From positions 579,492 to 643,491 of the forward strand of contig LSYV01000055.1 of the NCBI GenBank assembly GCA_001584585.1: a stretch of 64,000 nucleotides of DNA, given 5' to 3'. The notes below the pieces were generated by a model. The model ran no database searches. It was given only the letters and a program-made list of their open reading frames with translations, and had not been told where the DNA came from. This document shows positions 33,112 to 45,200 of this stretch, piece after piece. A program made the position numbers and the translations under genes. The DNA is from Gonium pectorale (lineage: Eukaryota > Chlorophyta > Chlorophyceae > Chlamydomonadales > Volvocaceae). Each line of letters starts with the position of its first letter. Positions within the stretch are counted from its first letter, which is position 1.

Positions 33112-35426
33112 TTAAGAGCGCTGTTTCTTGTTGCGCCGGTTCTTGGCGCCCTGGGCCCCAATGCCGTCCTCCTGTTGCCGGTGGGGCATGAGGCAGCGCT
33201 CAGGCGCCACCTTCTGCCGCATCTTGTGCCAGTCGTCCGTGTGGAGCTACGGATGCAAGTAGGAAGAGGCAAGAATGGGAGTTGAGTGCAGGACCCTGTA
33301 TGCAGGAGGACGCACGCAAGGCACGGACGCAGGCTCACTGCTGCACCCTGCTTCCACACACCAAGCCGGCTATACAAGTACAGATTCCACTCTTCCACAA
33401 CATGTTATCCTCGAAGCGCATGCATGCACCGAATGAACTGGAGACGGACTGACGGGCCGAGTACGGCGGCCTCACCGCGACGACGAACTGGGTCTGCTGC
33501 CCCTTCCCGGAGTTCTCCGGCTTCTTTGGGTCAAGCGCGCGGATGCAGAGGCCCTTCTCGGTCGACAGGACTTGGACGCGGTTGTCGCGCACCAAGAAGG
33601 ACAGCGTGAACATGTTCTCCACGGTCTGAGAGAAGCAGTTGGGATTGAGCACGAGCTCAATGAACCGCACCTGCGACCGTACAAGCAAAACCCAAGTTAG
33701 CACCCAAGTTAGTACCCAAGTTAGCACGGTTCACGTGCCCTGTCGGCCCGTACTGCAGGACCGGGTGCTACGGTAGCTGGTTATGAACCACACGCCTTCA
33801 GGGCGAGGGCCTTGCAGCTAGCGGTGGCACGAACCGCCGCGAACATATGCATTCGCATCACCCCCCAACACGTGTGAGCTGGCACCGCTGCTCAGCCCGC
33901 CTACCAGGGGCTCTTTCTGCGCCTGGATGATCTCCCACATAATCTCCATGTTGCGGTCCGTGTCCTGTTTGTTCTCCTCCGCCTCCTCTTTGTGCTCCTC
34001 CGGCCGCTCCAGCTCCCCCAGCGCCTACACGTGGTCGTATGCAAGCAAGGTGCGGACATAGTGGATCCAGGCTGCGAGACAGGACTGCTGCGCACTTGGC
34101 TTGCAATCCTAGCAACTTTGCCGCTGCTGGGCGTGTTGGACAAGGGTTGTTCGCTCCTTGCTGTCAGCGTACGAATGACTGTGCTGCCATGCATTGACCG
34201 TCCCAACAGGCTTCCGTTGGGGCAAGCTGTCTACACAGCACTGGGCTTAGGACCGGGTACCAACCACAAATGAAGGTGCGAAGGTCAGAAGTCCCAGAAC
34301 CCTGCACGCTACCAACCTGGCGCTTTTGCCGCGGCCCCGCCACCTTGCGTTCCTTGGGCTTGGCATCCATCGGGCCCAGGAGGCAGTGCAGGCCTGCATG
34401 AGGTGATAGCGGAAACGGTAAGCTGCAAGTTCACGCTTCGAGGATGCAGCGCCACGAAGTCTATCTAGAAAGAAAGCATCAATACTTGCGGCGGAATCCG
34501 AGAGCAGGTATGCGCTAATGCCATGTCAAGCAACATACCCCGCACGGGCCGCCTGAGGTGTGCTGTCGCCGCGCCGAGCTCAGCCCACTGGAAGCCCGTC
34601 GGGTCCTCCTGGCCGTCGCGCTGCGGGTCTGTGGTGTGCACGAACGAGGCCCGGAGCGCCGTAATCAGCTCCATTGGCCCACGCCCCTGCGAACAGGGAC
34701 TGCGGTTAGCCTGGCTGGCCTTGGGCTGGACTCGGCGACGCAAAGGCCGGTAAGTAGGAGAAGCATCGACCAGCCTGACGAAACAACCGTCGCTCAGAGC
34801 TACGGCCCATTTCCCTCCCGCGGCGGGCGCATAACCTGCCTGTTGCTGTTGTACCAACTTGACAATGGCCTCCGCCCCGCACGCCGCTAGCTGCCGAAAG
34901 ATGTCGGCTTGCGTGAACACCTCCTTGGCCCTCTGCTCCTCTGTGGATGCACAGAGTGTAAGGGTTACATAAGGAGGCGGTGCACGAGCAAGTGTCACAG
35001 CAAAGGCGTGTCAACATATGCCCAATGTGAATCGCCGCCGACACGAGACAAAAGCATCTGAGCCCGCGTGCCCGGGCTATCCATGGCCTGACCCATGGCA
35101 CCGAAACTCACTGAGAGCCGCCCCCTTGTCCACCGCGGTGTCAAGCCGCCGGACCTCATTCTCCAGGCAGTTATTGCTGATGTCGCACAGGACCTCCTTG
35201 TGCCCTGGGGGCCGGAAATGAGGGTTAGGGTAGTCGGGGCGAAGCAGTGCCAGGCGAACTTACTCTGCACATGCTGCTTTTGGTCTCGAAGCTCCTTCAA
35301 CAGTTGTCGCCGCTCCACATCCTAGTTTCCCAGAACCAAGGGGCAGGGTGACCTCATTGGACGGAATGGGGGAGGCGAGAGCCTGGGACCAGAAGCGCGC
35401 ACCTCCTGGCCTCTAACTCCTGACAT
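33112..35426 (-). CDS. NSE4: NSE4 kleisin subunit of the SMC5/6 complex, 9 exons
   Basis: Exons 35403-35426, 35264-35321, 35112-35204, 34855-34940, 34539-34686, 34317-34393, 33905-34024, 33476-33670 and 33112-33246 give about 311 residues in consistent phase. The C-terminal winged-helix signature is clear: VLNPNCFSQTVENMFTLSFL followed by VRDNRVQV, then DDWHKMRQKV and RCLMPHR. Upstream, FQWAELGAATAHL and LLGPMDAKPKERK match the central kleisin linker. NSE4 bridges the SMC5 and SMC6 heads and acts in the nucleus in DNA repair and chromosome segregation. The first exon is only 8 codons (MSGVRGQE) and is the least certain part. Exon 4 could end at either of two donors; I chose the one that keeps phase (34855). 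Intron 7 contains a 12-bp triple repeat just upstream of exon 8. Confidence 0.9.
33690..33725. repeat. 12-bp tandem repeat x3 in an NSE4 intron
   Basis: The unit ACCCAAGTTAGC is repeated three times with one change, 20 bp upstream (in the sense of the gene) of the exon 8 acceptor. Confidence 0.85.
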
Positions 35427-36591
35427 CCGTCAAGTTGTAAGCGGGAAGCGCCCAAGTTCGAACAGTGCGCAACGTTCCAACAACGAAACACGCGCCCGCA
35501 GAGCGAGTTTGGTCAGAGTAATGTGGCTTCAGTGAAGCAGTAAGACAAGTGCCATGTGCGGAATTAGAGCTCCCTTTTGGCTGCCTGTGTAATCTTAAAA
35601 ACGAACTAGATCGAGCGCTGTGCTTTGCGTGCTACGCTTTATCGTACACATGTGCATGGATTTTGGCATGCATGGCGCAAATCAACCACAGGTCCCCAGA
35701 CTAGGAAGCTAATTCGAGCCTGCTGTGGGGTCCATACTACGGGTCTGTCTGTGGGTCACGCATGTCATCGATGTTGGAATCTCTTGTTGCACGTTGTTGC
35801 CGAAGCCCGGCCACATACCCGCTGTCTTGTTTTGTGTTGTAATCCTTCCCTGATCGCCCTGTCTACCTCAGCCTCGTTCAGGAATCCAGCTTACCCATGC
35901 TGGGCGCCATTACGCATCACCCATGCCAGTGGTTCATTAACACTGCTGCTAGTTTGCGGCATCCCATCGCAGCACGCTGAAGCCTGGAGGTCTTCCCTCC
36001 GGTAGTTGCTGGCCTGCCTTCTTCCGGGCCTCCTTCGCCACTCCGCCCTCTTCCCCGCTGAGCTCCCGCTGCGACTGACGTGTCCCCCATTCCCGCAAGC
36101 GCGGCGTCCGCGGCCTCCATATCTAACAACATGCGTACGGGGCGCAGTGTAGGGGCTCGTGGGCCCGCGGCATCACGGCAGGAGGTCATCATGCCCCCCA
36201 TCCCAATCCTGTCCAACATACCATCGTCATAAACGAGTCACAATTGCAAGACGGCCCCACGTAAGCAGCAATAGGCGTTTGGGCAATGATGGGCACTTAC
36301 AGACAGGGTCCGCACGAAATACAAGCCGTCAACCCGTCATGTATGCATGTGCGGGAATCGGGTGGGTGGGAGAGGCCGTATAAGCAGCAGCAAAGCCCGC
36401 CTCCGCCCAAAAAAGCTTAAGCTGCTGCGACGCTGTTCAATACGAGGAGCCATCCATAGGGATTGGAAGCTGTACAAGCCGCGAGTGCCTGATGATGATC
36501 AGATGGCAGCCTAAGCGAGCGGAGAAGCTTACTACCAAGTGCAGCGGCATACTTGGGGAAAGCCCATGCACACGTCTGCCCTCAAAAACCA
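35427..36591. other. Intergenic: NSE4 promoter and NAP1 3' UTR
   Basis: Both flanking genes are on the minus strand. TTACA at 36297-36301 is a candidate NAP1 poly(A) signal about 290 bp past its stop. A 100-codon minus-strand frame at 35917-36219 (starting MLDRIGMGGMM) has somewhat coding-like composition but no recognisable domain. It could be a small unknown gene or chance; I do not call it. Confidence 0.45.
36297..36301 (-). terminator. Putative NAP1 poly(A) signal (TGTAA on minus)
   Basis: TTACA on the plus strand lies about 290 bp past the NAP1 stop codon. Confidence 0.45.
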
Positions 36592-39500
36592 CTACCCAAT
36601 TGCGCCCATCACGAGGGGCAGCACGCGCGCAGCAGGCCGCCACGTGTCGAGCTCGCAGGCCCACCGGCCGTCCTCCAGGCTCGGTTCAGTGCCCTCCGGC
36701 TCAGGCAGCGGCTTGCGCTGCAGCGCCCCAGTGTTGATAGCGGCCGCCCCGGTTCTGGCCAGCCACTCCGCTCCCTCCGCGGCAGGTGCATCCGTTCCGT
36801 CCAGGCTGCAGTGCTCTTCCAGGACGCCGTTCCCGACTGCCGCGTCCGCAGGCAGTGGAGCGTATGAGTAGGCCTTGAGCAGCGGGAGGCGCTCCATGCA
36901 GGCCAGGGCATGCTGCTGGCCAGCCGCGCTGGCCTCGTTGCCGGCGGTGGCTGCTACCGCCTGCGCCACTGACTGGGCGACGCGCTGGTAGGCGCACAGC
37001 ATCGCGGCAGCTGGCGAGTCGCAGCCCAGCAGGAACTGCCCGGCAGCCGGGTGGAGGACCTGCGGGTCGACAGCACGCGGTTGTTGCAAGGTAGATGCTT
37101 CAGGCCAGACACAGTTTGCGTCGCTATGCATACGCCCTGGTCTCTAGCATACAGTGTACTGTGGATCATGATACCTATCAGTATACATGCATGTGGTTCG
37201 TTAAGACGAGCGAGTGTGGGCGGCGCGCACCTGGCTCATGGCGGTCTGCAGCGCGTGAGACAATGCCACTGCGGCAGACATGGCGACGCCCATCCGCATG
37301 TGCCGGGCGGTGAGGACCATGGATGGGTTCTCCGGCTGGCCGCTAGCAGAGGCCCGGCGCGACGCAGCTCCTCCCTTAGAAGAAGCCTTCGTGGCCGTAC
37401 CACCCATTTGCGAGTTCCACTGTGGCGCGGCAACCAGCGCTCCTAGCAGGGCAGGCAGCCTGTACCACCGCTGCGCCGCGGCGAGCGAAGGCAGTAGGGC
37501 TGCGCGCAAGGGACATTAAATGCAGTTCAGCCCAGGAAGAGCAGGGCATCACTTAAGCAGCACAACGCCAGCAAGGTATGAGACAGAAGGAGGTATAGGC
37601 GGAATTTGAGCTCACCAGCAAGATGCATCGCCAGCAGCGGGTCGGTGCGGTCCGGAATGAGGCAGCCACCAAAGCCCATCTCGATGTTCCGCGTGCCGCC
37701 GTTTGCCAGCTGCAACAGATGACACCATTCACGGCGACCAGCCTCGATGGCATCGGCAGCCTTGCGGCCTTCTGCATCGTAGCCCTCATTAACGACCTTG
37801 CTGCCGGGTTCCACTGCAGACGGTGTCGCCATCTCTTGGAGCGCCAGGGTCACAAAATCGGCCGTCCTCTCAGCAGCGGTCACGGCGGCGCGTCCGAGCT
37901 GCATCCGGAGGAGCAGGCAGCGACCCAGGCGCTGCAGCACATCTGCGAGATGCCCCAGTCCGGCCGGCCCGTTGCCGCCGTTCGACCCTGGCGGCGGAAC
38001 AAGGCTGGGCAGCGCACGCTGGACGGCAGCGATGCGCTTGTCCGCGGGGAGGTGTGCAGCATCCAGCAGGTCTTGCAGGGGAGACGAGTTCGCCTCGAGG
38101 AAGGCCTGCGATGCCCATGAGTTCGTACGCGTGGGCGTCAAGGCTAACAAAGAGACGGGACAGGGCATCCGAAGTATGTGACGCGCCCTTCCACTTAGTC
38201 CTCAGATCAACCTTCAGCTCCTCTGGACAGCCTGCGTCAACATAATCTATTGAAGGATCGGCCGTTCTCGTTCGCCAGTGTCCCTTACCTGAATATGTTG
38301 GAGGCAGCTGTGGATCATCTGGTCGCAGCCGCGAGTCAGGTCCGCCGCCGCGCAAGGCCCGAACAGCTAGCAGTGCAGGGGATGAGGGCAAGGGAGCGCA
38401 CATTCAGTCTCTTTGGTCTTCCTGCTTGTCTTGCTTTGGGACACAGCCCTACCTCAAAGCACAGAGCCAGCTCACGGACGCTGGTGGCCGCAGCCAGGCC
38501 CGAAAGAGCTGAGGCGGCTCCAATGGAGCCTTCCGCGCTGAAGCCACCAGCCTCCGTATCGTAAGCGACGCCCAGCCGGCGCTCGTCTAGGACGATTGTA
38601 GACCACAGCCACGTGTGGAGCGCACGCAAGACCGATGTTGGCGAGCCGTTAGCGCCACCCCCTGACGAAGCTGCCGCCATAGGAGCAGAGCCCCTGTCTG
38701 AGCCTCCACCTACGCACGACACGGTAAAGCATTTCTTCATGGGCACGTAGGCGCTGGGTGGCAAAACGTCGTTGGTCCAGCAGCTCGTGGTATGTTGCAC
38801 AAGCGCCCACGCACCTGAGCCGTTCCGGACCGACGGTGCCGGCTGTGCAGTGAGTGACGATGTGCGGGCGAGGGGCTCGAAGCCTGGAGTCACAGCGCTG
38901 GTTGTGCTTCCAGCCCGGGCGGAAGGAGTCAGGAGGGCCTGTGGGTCCGGGGTGCATGGAGTAAAACTAACTGCAACACGAAAACATTTGGAATAGGCAC
39001 ATAGCACAGTAAAGATGTCACAACTGCGCGCTATTAGTGTCCCATGGCAGCACCGGCAACAAGACCTACATAGTTGGGTGTCGTTGACGGAGCGACCTGC
39101 GCCGATGTGGACGGCGGCGGTTGCTGCGCCATGCGGAGCCCAGGAGGGCCCCCACTCTCTAGGCCGACGGTCTGCGAGCAAGCGGTGAAGATTATGAAGG
39201 TGATGTGAGGGATAGACGAGCTACGTGAAAGCCCTGCAGATAGCGGATGTCCACGGACACAAACCTGGATGGTCGGGGCCGATGCCTGTTGAAGCATCAG
39301 GCGACCCAGCTCGGGCAAGAGCTCTGTGGCCAGCTGGGGCTGCAGCATGGACACCACCTCCACGAACCGGCGGATTGGAGCCAACTGGACACTGGGCAGG
39401 GGTGTTGACACCTGCAAGCACAAGGTAGGTTGTGATTCAGACAGGGGTCGCCCTTTGCTGCTTTCAACGAGCGTACCTGTCCAACAGCCGCAGCGGTGTT

Positions 39501-42500
39501 GTTAAGCAGGTTTGCGAAGTTATCCCGTACTGACTCCACAAGCTGCGACCTGCATACGACGAGGAAGGTCTGGTCCACGCCCCGTCCAGATCCACCGTGC
39601 AAAATCCTGAAGCGGCAAATAAGTGGAGGACGGTTGACTTTTTTTGTCCCTCTGCAGAATATACCGCTATGTCGTTTCCGCAGTGCTCCTGCCATTAAAC
39701 ATACCTTCCGTTGTCCAGGGCAAGCGCCAAGGGAAGCATGCGCGTCGCCAGGTCAGCCGCTGTGGGCATGGTAGGCACAGCCGTGTTCCAGGGTATCGCT
39801 CCATCTGGCACGTCTGGGAAGTCATGGCCAGCTGCCTGGAATTGGAACTGCTGGATGCTGGCCTTGCTTGGCGTGTCGCACGCTGAGGAGGGCGCATCCC
39901 CACGCCTGCGCTCGGGCGTGGTCGCTCTGCTGCCTCCATTGTTGCTCGTCAGCGTCTTGGTCGACAGATCTCCTGGCCGCAGCCTGGCGCTCACAGCCTT
40001 CATAAGGCCGCTTGGTGGCCGAGAGCGCTGCGCGGCGTCACCAGCACGGTACGCATCTGGAAGCGGACCGCTCGTCCGCGCAAGGTCATTCAAGGTGACG
40101 GCGCTCGCCAATGGTGCCTGCATATATGTTATGAATGTTAATATCCGACCAGTTTCAAATTCGGGTAGGGTAAGCCGCCGGGCTGCCTTTCAAGCAACGC
40201 ACCCTTGCCTACCTGCACTATGGGTGCAAACAACTGCCGGATGCACTGCACCACCATGTCCATGCAGCGCCGGGGCAGATCCTCTGGCTGCGTCTGCGGC
40301 AGGGGACGGATGGTCCCGGGCCGCGAGTCCCTGGCCAGGTTACTCTGACTGTCCATACTGGTGCGGCCCAGACCGCCGCCGCTAGGCGTGTTGCCGGAGG
40401 ACGTGCGCCGGTGGCTTGAGGCCGGCGGCTCGCTGCGTTGCGGTAGGAGCCAGTGCAAGCCCTGCAGACGAACACAGCAGTATGGGCACAGGACGTTGCG
40501 TGTAAACGGAGCGGAAAACCGATACAAAGAGCCAGTGTGCGTTCCGCCATTTTGGGCAGGTACGGCATTGCCCTCACCTGCATGGCGCCCATCGCGGCCT
40601 GCATGTCCTCCGTGCAGCCGCTGCCCAAGGCCCGCTGGGCGGCCGCAAGCAGCGGCTCCACCACGTACTGGAGTCCGGGAGCAAGGTCCGTCGCAGCGGC
40701 GTGCAGAAGGGATCGCTCATACAACATGCGCGCAGCGTCCAAGCCCTGCGAAAGCGAAAGCCGTGTGGATGCTGTAGTCGTCAAAGCTGAGTCTAAGTCA
40801 AAGTCGTTGCAGGAGCAATGCTATACAATACATTCACAATTCCCTGCGAGGCAAACGCACGGACCTTCTGCAACACTTCCAGGTAGCGCGTATCCTCGGC
40901 GTACTGCAGGACCTTGGCCTCCTTAAGCGGCGGGTCCACGCTGGCCAGTTGCAGGCCGACATAGAGCCAAATACCGCATGCGCTGGAAACCCGCCCTTGA
41001 GCATCGGACGGAGGAGTCGATGGTGACAGCACGCTCCGCAGAAGGTCCGTCAGATCCTGCGGTGCCGGTACAAAACCCACGTTTGAGATAGCAAGTTAGG
41101 AACGGGGACATAGCAGTATTGGCCGTCTGGCAGAGTGCCCCTACCTTGAAGGGCTGCACGCCTCCGGCGGTGGAAGCAGGACTCGCCATCCCCGCTGCAA
41201 TCTGAACCGCAGCCTGCTTGAGGCGGAACTCCACGCGGGGCGTGCAGGGCACGACGTGTGACATGAGCTCGGCGCCGATGGCCTCCTTGATTTGTTTGCT
41301 CAGGGTGGAGTGATGCTCGACCTGCGGTCGGAACCCGATGGGTGTGGATTTTGTGGCAAATGCGCACCCAATTCATGGAAGTTCATGAGCCGGCAGGTGC
41401 GGTTGTTCCTCACCATGAGCCTGTGCATGGCGTCCAAAGCGGAAAGCAGCTCCAGTGCCTGGGGAAAACGGGTGGGGTTTGACATATTGAAGCCGCACGA
41501 ATACGTATCAACTAGCGAGAACCATATTTATGGGCGCGTTGCGTCACACGGTTACGCACCTGAAGGCCGTCGCTCAGGGTCACCGCTTGCAGGCGGCCAC
41601 TTTCCAGCAAGCCCCGCGCGGAAAGAATCGGTACCAGCTCGGTCGGCACATTCCGAGAGACGTGCCTGCAGCAAACAGCGGAGACATGAGCCAACTGATC
41701 CAAGAGGGCAACTTCTCCCTAGCCACCTACCGGGCGAACCACAGAAGCTCTTCACGGGCGAGCGACAGAGCAGCCAGCACCATCTCCATTTGCCCCTGAA
41801 TGCGGCTTGGGCACATCTGCGTACCATGAGTCGGCACATTGTCATGACGCCACTTCTTCCAACCTACAATGGCCAACCCTACGCACTGGCAAGGTTTCAG
41901 TTAGACATGTGCCTCATACATGAGGACGTACCTGACAGGACGCGTGCATGTTCCGCAGCTCGCCGGTCAGGTACGCTCGCCACATGCGGTGCTGCACTGG
42001 CGCGGCCCGGGCAGCAGCACAGGCGGCATCCACCAACAGTGGGTGGATGGACTGCGGGTCGTGAGCTTCGCCCTCATCGGATTGGCTCTTCCGGCTCCTG
42101 CACAGAGTACAAGATCGCAATTTCAGCGGCTTCCAACGCTTTGAAAGCTCGTATCTGTAACTTGCCTGCCGCCGCCAATCATGGCCATGCCCTTCTCCCA
42201 GATCCCACCGACGCCGGCCGGACGACGGGGNNNNNNNNNNNNNNNNNNNNNNNNNNNNNNNNNNNNNNNNNNNNNNNNNNNNNNNNNNNNNNNNNNNNNN
42301 NNNNNNNNNNNNNNNNNNNNNNNNNNNNNNNNNNNNNNNNNNNNNNNNNNNNNNNNNNNNNNNNNNNNNNNNNNNNNNNNNNNNNNNNNNNNNNNNNNNN
42401 NNNNNNNNNNNNNNNNNNNNNNNNNNNNNNNNNNNNNNNNNNNNNNNNNNNNNNNNNNNNNNNNNNNNNNNNNNNNNNNNNNNNNNNNNNNNNNNNNNNN

Positions 42501-44425
42501 NNNNNNNNNNNNNNNNNNNNNNNNNNNNNNNNNNNNNNNNNNNNNNNNNNNNNNNNNNNNCGTTATCTCGTAACTTGCCTGCCGCCGCCAACTCATGGCC
42601 ATGCCCTTCTCCCAGATCCCACCGAGCCGGCCGGACGACGGGCCGGTGCCGCTTCGTGGGCTGGACGGCGCCCCCAAGGCCGCGGCTACTGCCGGCCCGA
42701 TGTGCTGCAGCGCAAGCTGATGCGCGCACGCGACGCGGTCCTTATAGATGTGCAGGGCGAAGCCGTCAGCCAGCAGCATGGTCAGGCGCTGCGATGCCCC
42801 GACCTGGCGCAGGACCTCTGCGAAGCAGACGGAGAACAGGTTGGGCGGGTAAGCCTTTGGCATTCTAGGCGAGGCGGCAGCATTCACCCTACGAGCTTCG
42901 ACTGCGGAGCTTACCCGGGAAGATTAGGAAGCCGAAGAGGCCCCACTGGCGAATGGTCTCCCGGTGCCGCAGGAAAGGGTAAACCTGGCTCCGTGTCATG
43001 CCATACATGCCCATAGCAGGGGATGACTCTGCGTGGCTGTGCACGATGCTGCCCGGCATTACGCCAGGGTCCATGCCAGCCGTTACATGGTCCAGAGCCG
43101 AGGACATGACCAGGAGGCCAGCTGATGCTACCTCGTCGCAGTTGTCTGAGACCGAGAGCGCGGGGCCAACCACCAGCTCGAGGATCTACGAAAGCGGGCA
43201 GCAGAATCAACTCCGTCAATTAGGTTCCTGGCGATGCAGGGTGTTACGCCTGTGATAAGCTCGATCCAGGTGGCCGCACCTGCGCGATACGGGGCATAAT
43301 GGCCCTGAATAGGTGCTGCAAGTAAGCAACCATGGTCGGCGCCGAGAAGATAGCGTCCTGGATGGTAGCCAGCAGTGGCGTGGCTGTGGCCTTGTCGAGG
43401 TGCGCGCACGCTACGTGCGCGACCTGCGGCACCGGAGAGGATCCCGGCCGCAGAGGTTTTGCACAGTGAGCGGCATGCGCGCATGTGGTAGGCAATTTTG
43501 TGGCAGGGTCCTTACCTGCGCAGCAGCGCGACGTGGCACTGCATCCAGCAGGAGACCTGCCTTAACAGCACCGCAGAACATGTCCATGTACTGGTGGAGC
43601 AGGTCGGGATAGGACCGAAGCTGTGAGGGAAGTAGCGGAAGGAATTGGTTAGGTAAGCTGCTGTGAACCCCAATGGCAAGGCAGGGTTTCGCACGCAGCC
43701 CACCCACCGTCAGAGACCCCAGGACCCGATGCAGCTCGCTCAGCAGCTGGCCAATGGATAGGAAGTTCTGGGAAATCGTCTGCATGGCCGACCGGGGAGC
43801 GGGGTGAGAGGAGCAGCTCAGTGCCGGCAAGGGCAAAGTGTGACATAAGGCCGACTTCAAGCCACTCTCACACCCAGAGCAGCGTTGACTTTAGACGCAT
43901 GCAGCTGCGTCCCATGCTTATCGCATCATAGCCGTGGTCCCTATGCAGTGCCACCCGCTCACATCCACCCCATCCTTGCCTTGAGGCTGCTGAGGAGCGG
44001 CATCACCTCGCTGGCATAGGCCTGCGCCCTCTCCCCAATGGTCCGCATAAGGTCCTGAACAGGCATCCATACGTTAGCGGCCCTAATCGTTGTCTTCTAA
44101 CACGGTCGGGGGTGACGTACCTTCTGTCCCTTGGCATCGGCCCCGGCTCCACCCTGGTGCAGCTGCGATACGATGGGAAGACGGGACATCGGCACTTTGC
44201 TCTGCAAGTACCACTTGCGCAAGCCTAGTCCGCCTCAAACTCGATTTACTGACTGCCCACCTGCGGGAACTGTTGCGCAGCGCTATACAGGAGCGGCAGA
44301 CCCTTCTCCACATAGGACGGGTGCGAGTACACCCAGGCCCGCTCCTGGATGTCACGGACGCGCTGTCCATACTCTAAAAGCAGCTGCACTAGCTGGCCAT
44401 GGTTTAGAGGCGCAGCTGCTGCCAT
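36592..44425 (-). CDS. NAP1: NAP1/NCKAP1 (HEM family), SCAR/WAVE regulatory complex subunit, 25 exons
   Basis: Exons: 44261-44425, 44121-44201, 43980-44054, 43708-43779, 43516-43620, 43280-43423, 42915-43185, about 42579-42817, 41932-42097, 41731-41816, 41560-41665, 41414-41458, 41145-41321, 40865-41056, 40578-40745, 40213-40461, 39705-40117, 39477-39606, 39265-39411, 39066-39171, 38453-38970, 38289-38366, 37616-38105, 37231-37499, 36592-37059. The product is about 1,650 residues, somewhat longer than plant NAP1. Segments match plant NAP1 in order: HQYMDMFCGAVKAGLLLDAV, MPRIAQILELVVGPALSV, IRQWGLFGFLIFP, RMWRAYLTGEL, MVLAALSLAREELLWFAR, TFLVVCRSQLVESVRDNF. HEM proteins scaffold the complex that activates Arp2/3 actin nucleation downstream of Rac. 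Intron 3 has a GC donor (AAG|GCAAGG), and intron 8 probably does too. Exon 8 is split by a false-looking N gap with a 1-nt discrepancy. The symbol clashes with the Chlamydomonas actin-like NAP1, an unrelated protein. Confidence 0.88.
42231..42560. other. 330-N gap with duplicated flanks, probably spurious
   Basis: The sequences left (42160-42230) and right (42573-42640) of the gap are near-identical over about 65-70 bp, differing by single-base indels. Both are the 3' end of the same NAP1 exon plus its donor. Two overlapping contig ends joined by Ns would look like this. Confidence 0.85.
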
Positions 44426-45200
44426 CTTTGACTGCTCCTCAATCGCACAGCTGACAGTTATGTTTCATATCATTGGTGCACTATAAGTGCTGAAAGTGTT
44501 CAGTGGCGTCTGTGATGTGACTGCGGGGCCGTTGTTGCGGGGCTGGTCGAGCAAGCGCCATAGCTGGAATCGAGTTCCACCGCGGTTCTGGGGCTAGCAG
44601 CAAGCGGGCTAGAGTGCCTTGCACCAGCTCATGACCTACGCATTTTAGGGGTCTAATTTATTTGGTGTTGCTGTTACGGTTCATATGGCGATGCTTTGAT
44701 GCACGGAATGATGGCGACCATCATCGGGCATCGGCGCCACTCTTCCCTGGACCCGCTTTTGAAGCAGCGCGTGCAATAACCGTGCTTCGCCGCAACTGAC
44801 CACATGCTAGATGAGGCGCTCGTGCAGCTCAGCGCACCGCTACCACGAGCATGGCCATTGCCCTTTCCTCCACTGCCCACACGTGCCCACGCACAAACTC
44901 GTGGTCCTGCGCGGGCAAGATCATGCACTGTCAGGACCGTTCCCTGATACAAATATGTATGAACCTACTGTGATCGCAGCCCTACTTCCAAATGATATGG
45001 TATCGGCCACGGTATCGGCTCCCAACCACAATCGTCGAATCTGAGCTTCCGGCTCAAGCCGTTACCACTATTCTCTCTGGAACAACCTCACAAGTTCTGG
45101 ACTAGCACTTTTGGGCCGTCATCTAGTACTCGGCTCGCAGCTGGCGCCATATCCAACCTTGCCTTTAACATCGCAGTGTTCAGTCATACGTGTACTCAAC

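Noticed and set aside
42181..42573. Open frames running through the N runs
   Set aside because: They are artefacts of undetermined bases and carry no information.
42830..42914. NAP1 exon 8 beginning at the nearer acceptors (AYPPNLFSVCF)
   Set aside because: Phase does not match exon 7. The acceptor at 42818, after a good pyrimidine tract, matches phase and family sequence.
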